A DNA stretch of 64,000 bases from Pseudenterobacter timonensis (lineage in GTDB: Bacteria; Pseudomonadota; Gammaproteobacteria; Enterobacterales; Enterobacteriaceae): contig NZ_FCOP01000013.1 of assembly GCF_900021175.1 (NCBI RefSeq), positions 372,001 through 436,000 of the forward strand. The letters are read 5' to 3'. Made by a program: the position numbers and the translations under genes. Under the pieces are notes generated by a model. It ran no database searches. It had not been told where the DNA came from and saw only the letters and a program-made list of their open reading frames with translations. Of this stretch, positions 26,568-35,727 are shown piece by piece; positions within the stretch are counted from its first letter, which is position 1, and each line of letters opens with the position of its first letter.

Positions 26568-27283
26568 TAAATGTTTTAATTGTTGATGATGACGCCATGG
26601 TGGCCGAGCTTAACCGCCTGTATGTAAACCGGGTAGAAGGGTTTAGCTGCTGCGGCGTGGCCTCTACGCTCGCCCAGGCCACGGCTGTCATTTACGATCC
26701 TCTCCAGCCTGTCGATCTGGTGTTGCTTGATGTCTATATGCAGCAGGATAATGGTCTCGATCTGCTACCGACGATCCGCGCCTCAGGCCGCGCCATCGAT
26801 GTGATAATGATCTCCTCCGCCTCTGACGCCGCCACCATCCAGACCTCTATGCACTATGGGGTAGTGGACTATCTGATCAAGCCGTTCCAGTTTCCGCGTT
26901 TTGAAGAGGCGCTTAACGGCTGGAAAGAGAAAAAACAGATGATGGGGGCGCACCAGTACTATGAGCAGGCGGACGTAGACCGGCTCCTGCACGGCGGCGC
27001 GCCGGAACTGGCGGACAGCAAACGGCTGCCGAAAGGGTTAACGCCACAGACGCTGCGCACCATCTGCCAGTGGATCGACGCCCACCCGGAGGCGGAGTTT
27101 TCCACCGACGATCTGGCGAACGCGGTGGGCATCTCCCGCGTGTCGTGCCGCAAGTATCTGATATGGCTTGCGCAAATCACCATTTTGTTTACCAGCATTC
27201 ACTACGGCGCGACGGGGCGACCGGTCTATCGCTACCGGCTACAGCCGGAACAGGCGGGATTGCTCAAACAGTATTGCCAGTAA
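26564..27283 (+). CDS. DcuR-like response regulator
   Basis: A 239-residue CitB/DcuR-type regulator. The receiver domain has the acidic pocket DDD at 8-10, phospho-acceptor D56 in LLDVYM and K107 in LIKPF. The C-terminal part carries an HTH (STDDLANAVGISRVSCRKYL). It is coupled to the sensor kinase by an ATGA-type overlap, so the pair is a cognate two-component system. Likely targets are the neighbouring antiporter, fumarase and fumarate reductase genes, by analogy with DcuR. The 3' end overlaps that of the convergent apbE gene by 20 bases. Confidence 0.9.
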   Translation: MINVLIVDDDAMVAELNRLYVNRVEGFSCCGVASTLAQATAVIYDPLQPVDLVLLDVYMQQDNGLDLLPTIRASGRAIDVIMISSASDAATIQTSMHYGVVDYLIKPFQFPRFEEALNGWKEKKQMMGAHQYYEQADVDRLLHGGAPELADSKRLPKGLTPQTLRTICQWIDAHPEAEFSTDDLANAVGISRVSCRKYLIWLAQITILFTSIHYGATGRPVYRYRLQPEQAGLLKQYCQ

Positions 27284-28229
27284 GGCGAAAGGTATTATCC
27301 AGCAGCGTAAAGCGGAAATGGCGCGCTGAGGAGAGGATCACTTCTTGCGAACGGGTAACAAAAATCGCCTCTATATCGGGCCGTGCGCGTAGCGCGGCAC
27401 ACCCTTTCGCCACCCCCATGCCGTACAGGAGCGTCGTCCAGATATCGCCGTCCAGCGAGTCGGTAGAGATCACGGTGACGCTATCCAGCTCGTTATCCAG
27501 CGGATAGCCGGTGCGGGGATCGAGGATATGATGATAGCGTTTGCCGTCGCGCTCAAAGTAGCGCTCGTAGGTGCCTGACGTGACAACCGACTTGTCGCTC
27601 ACCACCAGCGCGCCCACCAGCGCCTGCCCTTCGCTGAACGGTTTTTTCAGACCCACCGTCCAGCCGCCTTCCGGGGAGCCGAGCGTCTGCACGTTGCCGC
27701 CCAGGTTGATGAGACCTGCCGTTTCGCCCGCCTTACGCAGATAGTCCCGTACCCGGTCGGCGATATAGCCTTTGGCGATAGCGCCAAGATCGATCTCCAT
27801 GCCGGGGCGGGTTAAGAATACGCTGCCCGCCTCTTCGTCCAGGCATACCTCCGCCGGACTGGTGAGCGCCAGCAGCGCGGCGATCTCCTCCGCAGGCGGT
27901 ACGCTGTCGCCCTTAAAGCCAATTTTCCAGCGCTTCACCAACGGGCCGATCGCCAGGTTAAAGGCGCTGCCCGGCACCAGGCTCGCCGCCTTCGCGCAGC
28001 GGATCAGCTCAAACACCGGGCGGCTTACCGTTACGGGATGACGGCCCGCGGCGTGGTTAATCTCCATGACCTGCGAAGGGGTGCGGTTCACGGTAAGCAG
28101 ATCTTCATACTGCTTGATAAGGCGAAAGACCTGCGCGGCGAGCGCTTCATTGTGCGAGTAAAGCTTGAGCAGGATGGGAGAGCCCATCAGTACGGCGGAG
28201 TAGCTGTAGATACGATGGTCAGATGACAT
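27264..28229 (-). CDS. Cytosolic ApbE-type FAD:protein FMN transferase
   Basis: A 321-residue ApbE-family enzyme, which attaches FMN from FAD to a Thr or Ser of its target through a phosphoester bond. The core IDLGAIAKGYIADRV, INLGGNV, SGTYERYF, HHILDPRTGYP and the metal/flavin motif DGDIWTTLLYGMG are present. There is no signal peptide or lipobox, unlike the periplasmic E. coli ApbE, so it should work in the cytoplasm. The gene lies directly downstream of the fumarate reductase gene, whose FMN_bind domain has the target motif. The ATG at 28229, after AGGGAACC, is preferred to 28250. Confidence 0.9.
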   Translation of the reverse strand: MSSDHRIYSYSAVLMGSPILLKLYSHNEALAAQVFRLIKQYEDLLTVNRTPSQVMEINHAAGRHPVTVSRPVFELIRCAKAASLVPGSAFNLAIGPLVKRWKIGFKGDSVPPAEEIAALLALTSPAEVCLDEEAGSVFLTRPGMEIDLGAIAKGYIADRVRDYLRKAGETAGLINLGGNVQTLGSPEGGWTVGLKKPFSEGQALVGALVVSDKSVVTSGTYERYFERDGKRYHHILDPRTGYPLDNELDSVTVISTDSLDGDIWTTLLYGMGVAKGCAALRARPDIEAIFVTRSQEVILSSARHFRFTLLDNTFRLTGNTV

Positions 28230-28325
28230 ACGATGGTTCCCTGTTAACATTGCCGGATGGCGCTGCCCGGGCCCTTCAGGAAGGGACCGGGCAGTTTCGC
28301 TACCCGGCCTTGAGCGATGTGGCGT

Positions 28326-31103
28326 TTACCGTTTTGCGCGCATCGCCGCCTGGTGTCCTGCAAGGGTACCAAAAATAATGATATCCGCCACTGCGTTACC
28401 GCCGATACGGTTGCCGCCGTGGATACCACCCACCACTTCACCGGCAGCAAACGCCCCCGGAATGACCTGGTGCTCCCTGTTCAGCACACAGGTCTCGGTG
28501 TTGATAGTCACGCCGCCCATGGTGTGGTGTACGCCCGGGGCGATACGGATCGCGTGGAACGGCCCTTCATTAATCGGCGCCCGCAGCGCGGTGGTACGGC
28601 CGAAGTCATCGTCGTGCTGTTTTTCCACGAAGCCATTGTAGCGTTCCAGCGTGGCGAGGAAGGCGTGGTAATCCATGCCCAGCATCTCCGCCAGCGCTTT
28701 TGGCGAGCTGGCGCTGGTGACTAGCCCTTTCGCGATATACTCATCCGCCGCTTTGTTTTTCGCCCGCACATGCTCGTCAAAGACGATATAGGCATATTTT
28801 TCCGGCAGGGCGATAATCTGCGCCGAAACCTTGTCGCGGGTCTCCATCTCATTGAAGAAGCGGTTGCCCTGCTGGTTCACCAGAATCGCTCCGCCGCCGC
28901 GGATGGATTCGGAGATAAGGTAGGAGGTAGTCTGCTCCACGGTCGGGTGGATCTGAATTTCACCCATATCCACGGTACCGGCGCCAATGCGCTCCAGCAG
29001 GGCGATGCCGCCGCCGGTGGCCCCTTTGTGGTTGGTGGTGACAAATCCGTCCAGATCCGGGCGATATTTCACCACCATCTGGCTGTTGGCGCTGAAGCCG
29101 CCGGTCGCCACGATCACGCTTTGGGTGGAGACAACTATCGTTTCACCCTCTTCCGTGGTGAGGCGTACGCCAGTTACTTCACCGTTTTCAAACACGATGT
29201 CGGTAACGGAGGTATCCAGCATCACCTCAATGTTGCGCTTGTTGACGTTGCGCACCAGGCCGCTGATCAGATAGCCCCCCACCGCTGAGCCATCTTTCGG
29301 ACGATGGGTACGATCGATACTCATCCCGCCGGTGGTAGTAATGTCGTTCAGCATGATGCCGCGAGTCGCCAGCCATTCGATAGCCTGCGGCGCGTTCTCC
29401 ACGAAGCGGTGCAGCAGTTCAGGGTTGTTCTTGTTACCGCCCCCTTTCAGGCTCTCCTGGTAGAAGAGCGCTTTGCTGTCCTGAATGCCTTTGACGCGCT
29501 GGAAACGAGTTTCTGCCGCGTTCATCCCCGCCGACGCTTTAATAGTGTTGCCGCCGATGGTAGGCATTTTTTCGACGATCAATACGCTCGCCCCTTCGTC
29601 ATGGGCCTGGATAGCAGCTGCCAGCCCCGCCCCGCCGCTGCCCACGACCACCACGTCAACGCGGCGATCCTGATTCAGGTCAACGCCCTCTTCCGCCGCC
29701 AGCGCCTTGCTGGATTTCACCATCGCTTTCGAGACCGCTTTTTTCACCGCCTCGCTCTGGCTGGTGGCGCCGGTAATCGCGTCCACATGCGGGGTATTGG
29801 CATCCAGAATACGGGTGCGGATCTCTTCAAAACTGGTGATAAATTCGACGTTTTGATCCGGGCCTTCCGCCAGCTCAATATCGGCGATACGGTCGGTTTC
29901 GAGCGTAACGTTGATGACCAGTTCGTTGGCGTCGTCCTGCACGTTTTCCACAAATACGCCCGGCTTAAACTTCGACTCCCCCATGCTCATGTCGCGGATC
30001 ATCGCTTCCACCAGAGAGAAACGCCACAGCGGTTCAGGGATGTTCAGCGCTTCGCGCCGGGTGCTGTCCATAAACAGCTCCAGAGTCTCACCGTTACGAA
30101 CGCGTTCGGCCCAGTCCGGGTAGGCGATGGCAGCGCGACCGACGGCGATCAGGTCATAGCCATGATCCATAGCCACACAGGCATCGCTGGCGTTGACCAC
30201 GCCGCCCACGCCCATGATTGGAATTTGCGCCAGAGTTTCGGAACGCAGGGCGCAATACCGATCGATAAGCGGGGTCGGATCGTCGGTGTTCACGATGGAA
30301 GGACGCAGCGCCGCGCCAAGGGAGAAATGCAGGTAGTCCAGCCCGCGTGCCGCCAGTTTCTCCAGCAGGTAGAGGGTGTCATCGAAACGGATACCGGGTA
30401 CTTCCAGCTCTTCCGGGGAGAAACGATAGCCGATAATGAAGGCGTCATCGGCGTACTGGCGCACCATTTTGTGGGTGATATCCAGCACCGCCAGGGGGAA
30501 TTTGGCACGATTGTCACGGCTGCCGCCCCACTCGTCGCTGCGCTGGTTGGAGTTAGGGGAGTAGAACTGTTGAATCAGGTAGGTATTGGCGCCGTGGATC
30601 TCCACCCCGTCGAAACCGGCCTGAATGGCGCGGCGTACGGCTTCGCCGAACTTACCGATCATCCCTTCCACTTCTTCCCCGGTTAAGGCGACAGGGGTTG
30701 CAGCCCCTTCACGCGGTGCGGCAACGGCGCTCGGGCCGACTGGTGTACGCCCGCCGATAAGCTTCGGGTCGACCATGCGGCCGCCGTGATAGATCTGGAG
30801 AATCGCTCTGGAGCCTTCCCCGTGGATGGCGTCGGCGATTTTCGCAAGGCCTGGGATTTTGTCATCGTGATCGATACCAATGGCTCCCGGAAACGCCAGC
30901 CCCAGATCGTCAATAAAGCAGCATTCAACGATGATAGTGCCGATGCTGCCTGCGCGGACGCGGTAATACTCCACCAGCTCACTGGTAACGGAGCCGTCAT
31001 AATACCCCGTACAGGTGGTCATCGGAGCCATAAATAATCGGTTTTTCAGCTCTGTACCGTTGGGTAAAGTGAACGAGCTAAACAGGCGATCGTTAGTGTT
31101 CAT
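28326..31103 (-). CDS. Soluble NADH:fumarate reductase, three-domain flavoprotein
   Basis: A 925-residue protein. Residues about 5-365 form an Old-Yellow-Enzyme TIM barrel (FMAPMTTCTG, HGANTYLIQQF). Residues about 380-460 are an FMN_bind domain with the flavinylation motif DAITGAT, modified Thr being T447. Residues about 473-925 are a flavocytochrome c-type fumarate reductase (VVVVGSGGAGLAAAIQAH, then HHTMGGVTINTE). There is no signal peptide. The architecture matches the cytosolic NADH:fumarate oxidoreductase described in Klebsiella pneumoniae, where NADH enters through the OYE-like domain and fumarate is reduced at the FAD domain. It is followed by its apbE and divergent from the antiporter gene. 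Confidence 0.92.
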   Translation of the reverse strand: MNTNDRLFSSFTLPNGTELKNRLFMAPMTTCTGYYDGSVTSELVEYYRVRAGSIGTIIVECCFIDDLGLAFPGAIGIDHDDKIPGLAKIADAIHGEGSRAILQIYHGGRMVDPKLIGGRTPVGPSAVAAPREGAATPVALTGEEVEGMIGKFGEAVRRAIQAGFDGVEIHGANTYLIQQFYSPNSNQRSDEWGGSRDNRAKFPLAVLDITHKMVRQYADDAFIIGYRFSPEELEVPGIRFDDTLYLLEKLAARGLDYLHFSLGAALRPSIVNTDDPTPLIDRYCALRSETLAQIPIMGVGGVVNASDACVAMDHGYDLIAVGRAAIAYPDWAERVRNGETLELFMDSTRREALNIPEPLWRFSLVEAMIRDMSMGESKFKPGVFVENVQDDANELVINVTLETDRIADIELAEGPDQNVEFITSFEEIRTRILDANTPHVDAITGATSQSEAVKKAVSKAMVKSSKALAAEEGVDLNQDRRVDVVVVGSGGAGLAAAIQAHDEGASVLIVEKMPTIGGNTIKASAGMNAAETRFQRVKGIQDSKALFYQESLKGGGNKNNPELLHRFVENAPQAIEWLATRGIMLNDITTTGGMSIDRTHRPKDGSAVGGYLISGLVRNVNKRNIEVMLDTSVTDIVFENGEVTGVRLTTEEGETIVVSTQSVIVATGGFSANSQMVVKYRPDLDGFVTTNHKGATGGGIALLERIGAGTVDMGEIQIHPTVEQTTSYLISESIRGGGAILVNQQGNRFFNEMETRDKVSAQIIALPEKYAYIVFDEHVRAKNKAADEYIAKGLVTSASSPKALAEMLGMDYHAFLATLERYNGFVEKQHDDDFGRTTALRAPINEGPFHAIRIAPGVHHTMGGVTINTETCVLNREHQVIPGAFAAGEVVGGIHGGNRIGGNAVADIIIFGTLAGHQAAMRAKR

Positions 31104-31715
31104 AATAATACTCCAAACTTAAAATTAATTTTCAAATTCTGTATCGGCCCGCGTTTTGGTTCTATTTTTCGCCGAATTTCATAATGCCTACTATAGCGAT
31201 ATCTTTAATTACAAAAGTGATTACGTTAGTTATAAAACTATTTAATCCCACCAATAACATCGTTAATACAAAAGTGTTAGAGACAATAACTCACTTCATT
31301 CACATCAAAATAAACAATGTTAACTTTTCGTTTACTTAGCATCACCTCATCAGGAATAATAATATCTATATTTTACATATACTTATAAAACAAATCCAGA
31401 TCTTATGGGATATTTTAGTCGTCATTGTTAGTTATTCAGTTAATAATAACCACATAACTCAACAGGGTTATTCCCATTCGATTATTTCTACTCCTGTAAT
31501 TGCGTTTTTTTGATCGCGATCAAAAGAATCAGCCCTCAAAAGCGCAATATATAAATATGTTCACATTTTAATTTAGCGCTTCCAATAAAGCGTTAAATCG
31601 CTATTAGAGCGATGGCAAAAAGAGACCTTTAATAACTAAAAAAAGCAAAATAATTAAAAAAGATCTCGCGCCTCGCTTTATTAACCCCATTCCTGACAAC
31701 TTAAGACGTGAAACT
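31104..31715. other. 612-base AT-rich divergent promoter region
   Basis: This gap separates the leftward fumarate reductase gene from the rightward antiporter gene. No gene is visible. It is strikingly AT-rich compared with its flanks, contains a perfect FNR box at 31510-31523, and has several TTAATTT/AATAAA-type words that could serve DcuR-like binding. The length is sufficient for two separately controlled promoters. Confidence 0.7.
31510..31523. promoter_or_regulatory. Perfect FNR binding site
   Basis: TTGATCGCGATCAA matches the FNR consensus TTGAT-N4-ATCAA at all ten defined positions. It is centred 199 bases before the antiporter start codon and 413 bases before the fumarate reductase start, so anaerobic activation of the rightward unit is the simpler reading. 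Confidence 0.8.
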
Positions 31716-33224
31716 ATGAATGCAAAAACAGCTGTAACGCCCTCTGCGGCGAGCAAGCCGGCAAACGGGAAGAAAAACCGTCTGCTCATGTTGGCGCTGC
31801 CGATTATTGTCGCAGTGCTGCTCTTGTTTGTTCCGGTACCGGCAGGCTTACCGCCCTATGCCTGGCACTACTTCGCCATCTTCGTCGGGGTGATTGTCGG
31901 TTTGATCTTCGAACCGCTGCCCGGCGCGGTAATTGGCCTGACCGGGGTGGTTGCTATCGCCCTGTGCAGCCAGTGGGTGCTCTTCAGCCCCGAACAGCTG
32001 GCCGATCCGAAGTTCAAGCTCGCGGGCGCTTCTTTTAAATGGGCGGTAAGCGGCTTCGGCAACTCCACCGTCTGGCTGATTTTCGGCGCCTTTATGTTTG
32101 CTGCCGGTTACGATAAAACCCGTTTCGGCCGCCGCCTGGCGCTGATCCTGGTGAAATATCTGGGCCGCCGCAGCCTGACGCTGGGCTATGCCATCACGCT
32201 CGCGGATCTGCTGCTGGCACCGTTTACGCCGTCCAACACCGCGCGTAGCGGCGGGACCATCTACCCGATCATTGCGAACCTGCCGCCGCTTTATGGCTCG
32301 AAGCCCAACGACCCGAGCGCGCGCCGCATCGGCTCCTATCTGATGTGGGTGGCGATCACCGCCGCCTGTATCACCAGTTCGATGTTCCTTTCCGCGCTGG
32401 CGCCAAACCTGCTGGCCCTGGCGCTGGTGAAGAGCATTGTGGGCATCAACATCTCCTGGGGCACCTGGTTTATCGCCTTCCTGCCGCTGGGCGTGCTGCT
32501 GATCCTCGCCATGCCGCTGCTGGCCTACTGGTTCTATCCGCCTGAGGTCAAAGTCAACGATGAAGTGCCTCTGTGGGCGAGCCGCGAGCTGGAGAAGCTG
32601 GGCAAACTGTCGCGCAATGAAATTCTGCTGCTGGTCTTTGTCTGCTGCGCCCTGCTCATGTGGATCTTCGCTGCCGCGTGGATTGAGCCGGCAATGGCGG
32701 CCCTGCTGATCATCGGCCTGATGCTCTGGACCGGCGTGCTGGAGTGGAACGATATTACCGGCAACAAAGCGGCCTGGAACACCTTCGTCTGGTTCGCCAC
32801 CCTGGTGGCGCTGGCGGACGGCCTTTCCGCCACCGGTTTTATCGGCTGGCTGGGTAAAGAGGGCGGCATGCTGATGAGCGGCATCTCCCCGGGCGTGGCG
32901 ACCATCGTTCTGCTGCTGGCGTTCTATCTGCTGCATTACCTCTTCGCCAGCACCACCGCGCACACCACCGCGCTGCTGCCTGCGATGCTGACCATCGCCT
33001 CCACCATTCCGGGCATGAATATGCAGGTGTTTGTCCTGCTGATGGTCACCTCGCTGGGTATCATGGGGATCATCACCCCTTACGGCACCGGCCCGAGCCC
33101 GATTTACTACGGCAGCGGCTACCTGCCGACCAAAGACTACTGGCGCCTTGGCACTATCTTTGGTGCGATTTTCCTGGCCGCCCTGCTGCTGATTGGCTAT
33201 CCGTGGATGACCATGATGTTCTGA
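31716..33224 (+). CDS. DASS-family di/tricarboxylate:succinate antiporter (TtdT/CitT type)
   Basis: A 502-residue transporter with about 12-14 membrane segments. Family motifs are clear: the substrate/sodium-site loop LAPFTPSNTARSGGTIYPI, NKAAWNTFVWFATLVALADGL, FASTTAHTTALLP and the C-terminal ITPYGTGPSPIYYGSGYLP. It is closest in pattern to E. coli TtdT (L-tartrate/succinate) and CitT (citrate/succinate). No tartrate dehydratase or citrate lyase genes adjoin it; fumarase does, so malate, fumarate or tartrate in exchange for succinate is likely. A fumarase gene follows after 54 bases, probably in one operon. Confidence 0.9.
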   Translation: MNAKTAVTPSAASKPANGKKNRLLMLALPIIVAVLLLFVPVPAGLPPYAWHYFAIFVGVIVGLIFEPLPGAVIGLTGVVAIALCSQWVLFSPEQLADPKFKLAGASFKWAVSGFGNSTVWLIFGAFMFAAGYDKTRFGRRLALILVKYLGRRSLTLGYAITLADLLLAPFTPSNTARSGGTIYPIIANLPPLYGSKPNDPSARRIGSYLMWVAITAACITSSMFLSALAPNLLALALVKSIVGINISWGTWFIAFLPLGVLLILAMPLLAYWFYPPEVKVNDEVPLWASRELEKLGKLSRNEILLLVFVCCALLMWIFAAAWIEPAMAALLIIGLMLWTGVLEWNDITGNKAAWNTFVWFATLVALADGLSATGFIGWLGKEGGMLMSGISPGVATIVLLLAFYLLHYLFASTTAHTTALLPAMLTIASTIPGMNMQVFVLLMVTSLGIMGIITPYGTGPSPIYYGSGYLPTKDYWRLGTIFGAIFLAALLLIGYPWMTMMF

Positions 33225-33278
33225 TTCTCGCCGCCGGGTGGCAACATCCGGCGGTTTTATTTTATGGAGTGAAAAGCG

Positions 33279-34928
33279 ATGTCCAATAAACCGTTTGTTT
33301 ACCAGGATCCCTTCCCGCTGGCAAAAGATGAGACTGAATACTATCTGCTGACTAAAGAGCATGTCTCGGTGGCTGATTTTGACGGCCAGCCGATCCTCAA
33401 GGTCGAGCCGCAGGCGCTGACCCTGCTGGCACAGCAGGCGTTCCACGATGCGGCGTTTATGCTGCGCCCCTCCCACCAGCAGCAGGTCGCTGCCATTCTG
33501 AACGATCCGCAGGCCAGCGAAAACGATAAATATGTGGCCCTGCAGTTCCTGCGCAATTCTGAAATCGCGGCCAAAGGGGTGCTTCCAACCTGCCAGGATA
33601 CCGGCACCGCCATCATTATGGGTAAAAAAGGTCAGCGCGTCTGGACCGGCGGCGGCGATGAGGCGGCGCTCAGCCAGGGTGTCTATAACACCTACACTGA
33701 AGATAACCTGCGTTACTCCCAGAACGCCGCGCTGGATATGTATAAAGAGGTCAACACCGGCACCAACCTGCCTGCGCAGATCGATCTTTATAGCGTGGAC
33801 GGCGAAGAGTATAAATTCCTCTGCATCGCCAAGGGGGGCGGTTCCGCCAATAAAACCTATCTTTACCAGGAGACCAAAGCGCTGATTACGCCAGCGAAGC
33901 TGAAAAACTACCTGGTGGAGAAGATGCGCACCCTCGGCACAGCCGCCTGCCCGCCGTACCATATCGCCTTTGTGATTGGCGGCACCTCCGCGGAAAGCAC
34001 TCTGAAAACAGTCAAACTCGCCTCCACCCGCTACTATGACGGCCTGCCGACTGAAGGTAACGAGCACGGCCAGGCGTTCCGCGACGTGCAGCTTGAAGAG
34101 GCGCTGATGCAGGAGGCGCAAAACCTCGGCCTCGGCGCGCAGTTCGGCGGGAAATATTTCGCCCACGATATCCGCGTCATTCGCCTGCCGCGTCACGGCG
34201 CGTCATGCCCGATTGGTATGGGCGTCTCCTGCTCGGCAGACCGTAATATCAAAGCGAAGATCAACCGCGACGGCATCTGGATCGAGAAGCTGGAGCACAA
34301 CCCGGCGCAGTATATTCCGGCGTCGCTGCGTGAACAGGGTGAAGGCGAAGCGGTTAACATCGATCTTAATCGCCCGATGAAAGAGATCCTGGAGCAGCTC
34401 TCCGCTCACCCGGTCTCCACGCGTCTCTCACTGAACGGCACCATTATCGTGGCGCGTGATATCGCTCATGCAAAACTGAAAGAGCTGCTCGACAATGGCG
34501 AAGCGCTACCCCAGTACGTAAAAGATCATCCGATCTACTACGCGGGTCCGGCCAAAACCCCGGAAGGCTATGCCTCTGGTTCCTTAGGCCCGACGACCGC
34601 AGGGCGCATGGACTCCTATGTGGATCTGCTGCAGTCCCACGGCGCCAGTATGATCATGCTGGCAAAAGGTAACCGCAGCCAGCAGGTGACCGACGCCTGT
34701 CATAAGTACGGCGGCTTTTATCTGGGCAGCATCGGCGGCCCGGCGGCGGTCCTGGCGCAGAACAGCATCAAGAGCCTGGAGTGCGTGGCCTGGCCTGAAC
34801 TGGGGATGGAAGCCATCTGGAAAATCGAGGTCGAAAACTTCCCGGCGTTTATCCTGGTGGATGACAAAGGCAACGATTTCTTCCAGCAGATCCAGAATAA
34901 ACAGTGCGCGGGCTGCTCGCAGCGCTAA
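33279..34928 (+). CDS. fumB: Class I fumarate hydratase (FumA/FumB type)
   Basis: A 549-residue iron-sulfur fumarase very similar to E. coli FumB (548). C105 (PTCQDTG), the Cys in TAACPPYH and the Cys in GVSCSADRN ligate the 4Fe-4S cluster. [11 protein letters not shown] is the conserved C-terminal beta-domain motif. It interconverts malate and fumarate; FumB is the form used in anaerobic malate-to-fumarate flux. The symbol is by similarity; E. coli fumB lies beside dcuB/dcuSR, a comparable setting. The ATG is preceded by TGGAGTG. It follows the antiporter gene and ends at a strong terminator. Confidence 0.92.
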   Translation: MSNKPFVYQDPFPLAKDETEYYLLTKEHVSVADFDGQPILKVEPQALTLLAQQAFHDAAFMLRPSHQQQVAAILNDPQASENDKYVALQFLRNSEIAAKGVLPTCQDTGTAIIMGKKGQRVWTGGGDEAALSQGVYNTYTEDNLRYSQNAALDMYKEVNTGTNLPAQIDLYSVDGEEYKFLCIAKGGGSANKTYLYQETKALITPAKLKNYLVEKMRTLGTAACPPYHIAFVIGGTSAESTLKTVKLASTRYYDGLPTEGNEHGQAFRDVQLEEALMQEAQNLGLGAQFGGKYFAHDIRVIRLPRHGASCPIGMGVSCSADRNIKAKINRDGIWIEKLEHNPAQYIPASLREQGEGEAVNIDLNRPMKEILEQLSAHPVSTRLSLNGTIIVARDIAHAKLKELLDNGEALPQYVKDHPIYYAGPAKTPEGYASGSLGPTTAGRMDSYVDLLQSHGASMIMLAKGNRSQQVTDACHKYGGFYLGSIGGPAAVLAQNSIKSLECVAWPELGMEAIWKIEVENFPAFILVDDKGNDFFQQIQNKQCAGCSQR

Positions 34929-34937
34929 CCCCTCCCG

Positions 34938-34967
34938 AAGCCAGGCAGCCGCCTGGCTTTTTTAATG
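34938..34967 (+). terminator. Terminator of the antiporter-fumarase operon
   Basis: GCCAGGC and GCCTGGC form a stem around an AGCC loop, followed by six T residues, about ten bases after the fumarase stop. Confidence 0.85.
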
Positions 34968-35055
34968 CTCCCCTGTCGCTTCGGGGATCGCGCCCGACGC
35001 ATTAATTTTAACCCTCCTCTGTTAGCTATACTGTTAATACGTTAACGGAGGTGTT

Positions 35056-35727
35056 ATGTGTGGACGATTTGCTCAGGCGCAGAGTCGTGACGACTATCTG
35101 ACCCTGATCACGGATGAAACCGATCGGGATATTCCCTGGGATCCGCTTCCTCTGGCGCACTATAACGTTGCGCCCGGTACAAAAGTCCTGCTGCTTTATG
35201 AGCAGGAGGAAAAGCTGCGTCTCGATCCGGTCTTCTGGGGCTATGCCCCCGCCTGGTGGCATAAAGCGCCCCTCATTAATGCCCGCGTCGAAACTGCCGC
35301 CACCAGCCGCATGTTTAAGCCGCTCTGGCAGCATGGCCGGGCCATCTGCTTCGCTGACGGCTGGTTTGAATGGAAACGGGAAGGTGATATTAAACAGCCC
35401 TGGTTTATTCATCGCGCAGACGGCCAGCCCATCTTTATGGCAGCCATCGGAAAGCGGCCTTTTGCGCAGGCGAATGAACATGAGGGGTTTTTAATCGTGA
35501 CGTCCGCCGCCGATAAAGGGCTGGTAGATATACACGACAGGCGGCCTCTGGTGCTCTCCCCTGAGGCCGCCAGGGAGTGGCTGCGTCAGGATACCGATAG
35601 CCAGCAGGCACAAACCCTTGCCAGGGAGGGCGCAGTGGCGGCCCAGGAGTTCGTCTGGCACCCCGTTACGCGGGCAGTAGGGAATATTAAAAATCAGGGC
35701 CCGGAACTTATCGCTCCTCTGACGTAA
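35056..35727 (+). CDS. yedK: YedK, SRAP-domain abasic-site DNA-protein crosslink protein
   Basis: A 223-residue HMCES/SRAP protein. It forms a stable thiazolidine bond between its Cys2 and abasic sites in single-stranded DNA, shielding them. The N-terminal MCGRFAQ, the Glu in FADGWFEWK and the His in DIHDRRPLVL are the active residues and are intact. The start Met must be removed for activity, as in E. coli YedK. GGAGGTGTT gives a good ribosome binding site. Confidence 0.96.
   Translation: MCGRFAQAQSRDDYLTLITDETDRDIPWDPLPLAHYNVAPGTKVLLLYEQEEKLRLDPVFWGYAPAWWHKAPLINARVETAATSRMFKPLWQHGRAICFADGWFEWKREGDIKQPWFIHRADGQPIFMAAIGKRPFAQANEHEGFLIVTSAADKGLVDIHDRRPLVLSPEAAREWLRQDTDSQQAQTLAREGAVAAQEFVWHPVTRAVGNIKNQGPELIAPLT

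Noticed and set aside
29304..30686. A 460-codon plus-strand frame opposite the fumarate reductase gene
   Set aside because: Same reason: the minus strand has a complete three-domain enzyme and the plus frame shows no domain.
31848..34196. A 782-codon open frame on the minus strand opposite the antiporter and fumarase genes
   Set aside because: The plus strand encodes two clear protein families across the same bases. The minus frame has His/Gln/Arg-rich low-complexity composition typical of the reverse of GC-rich coding DNA.
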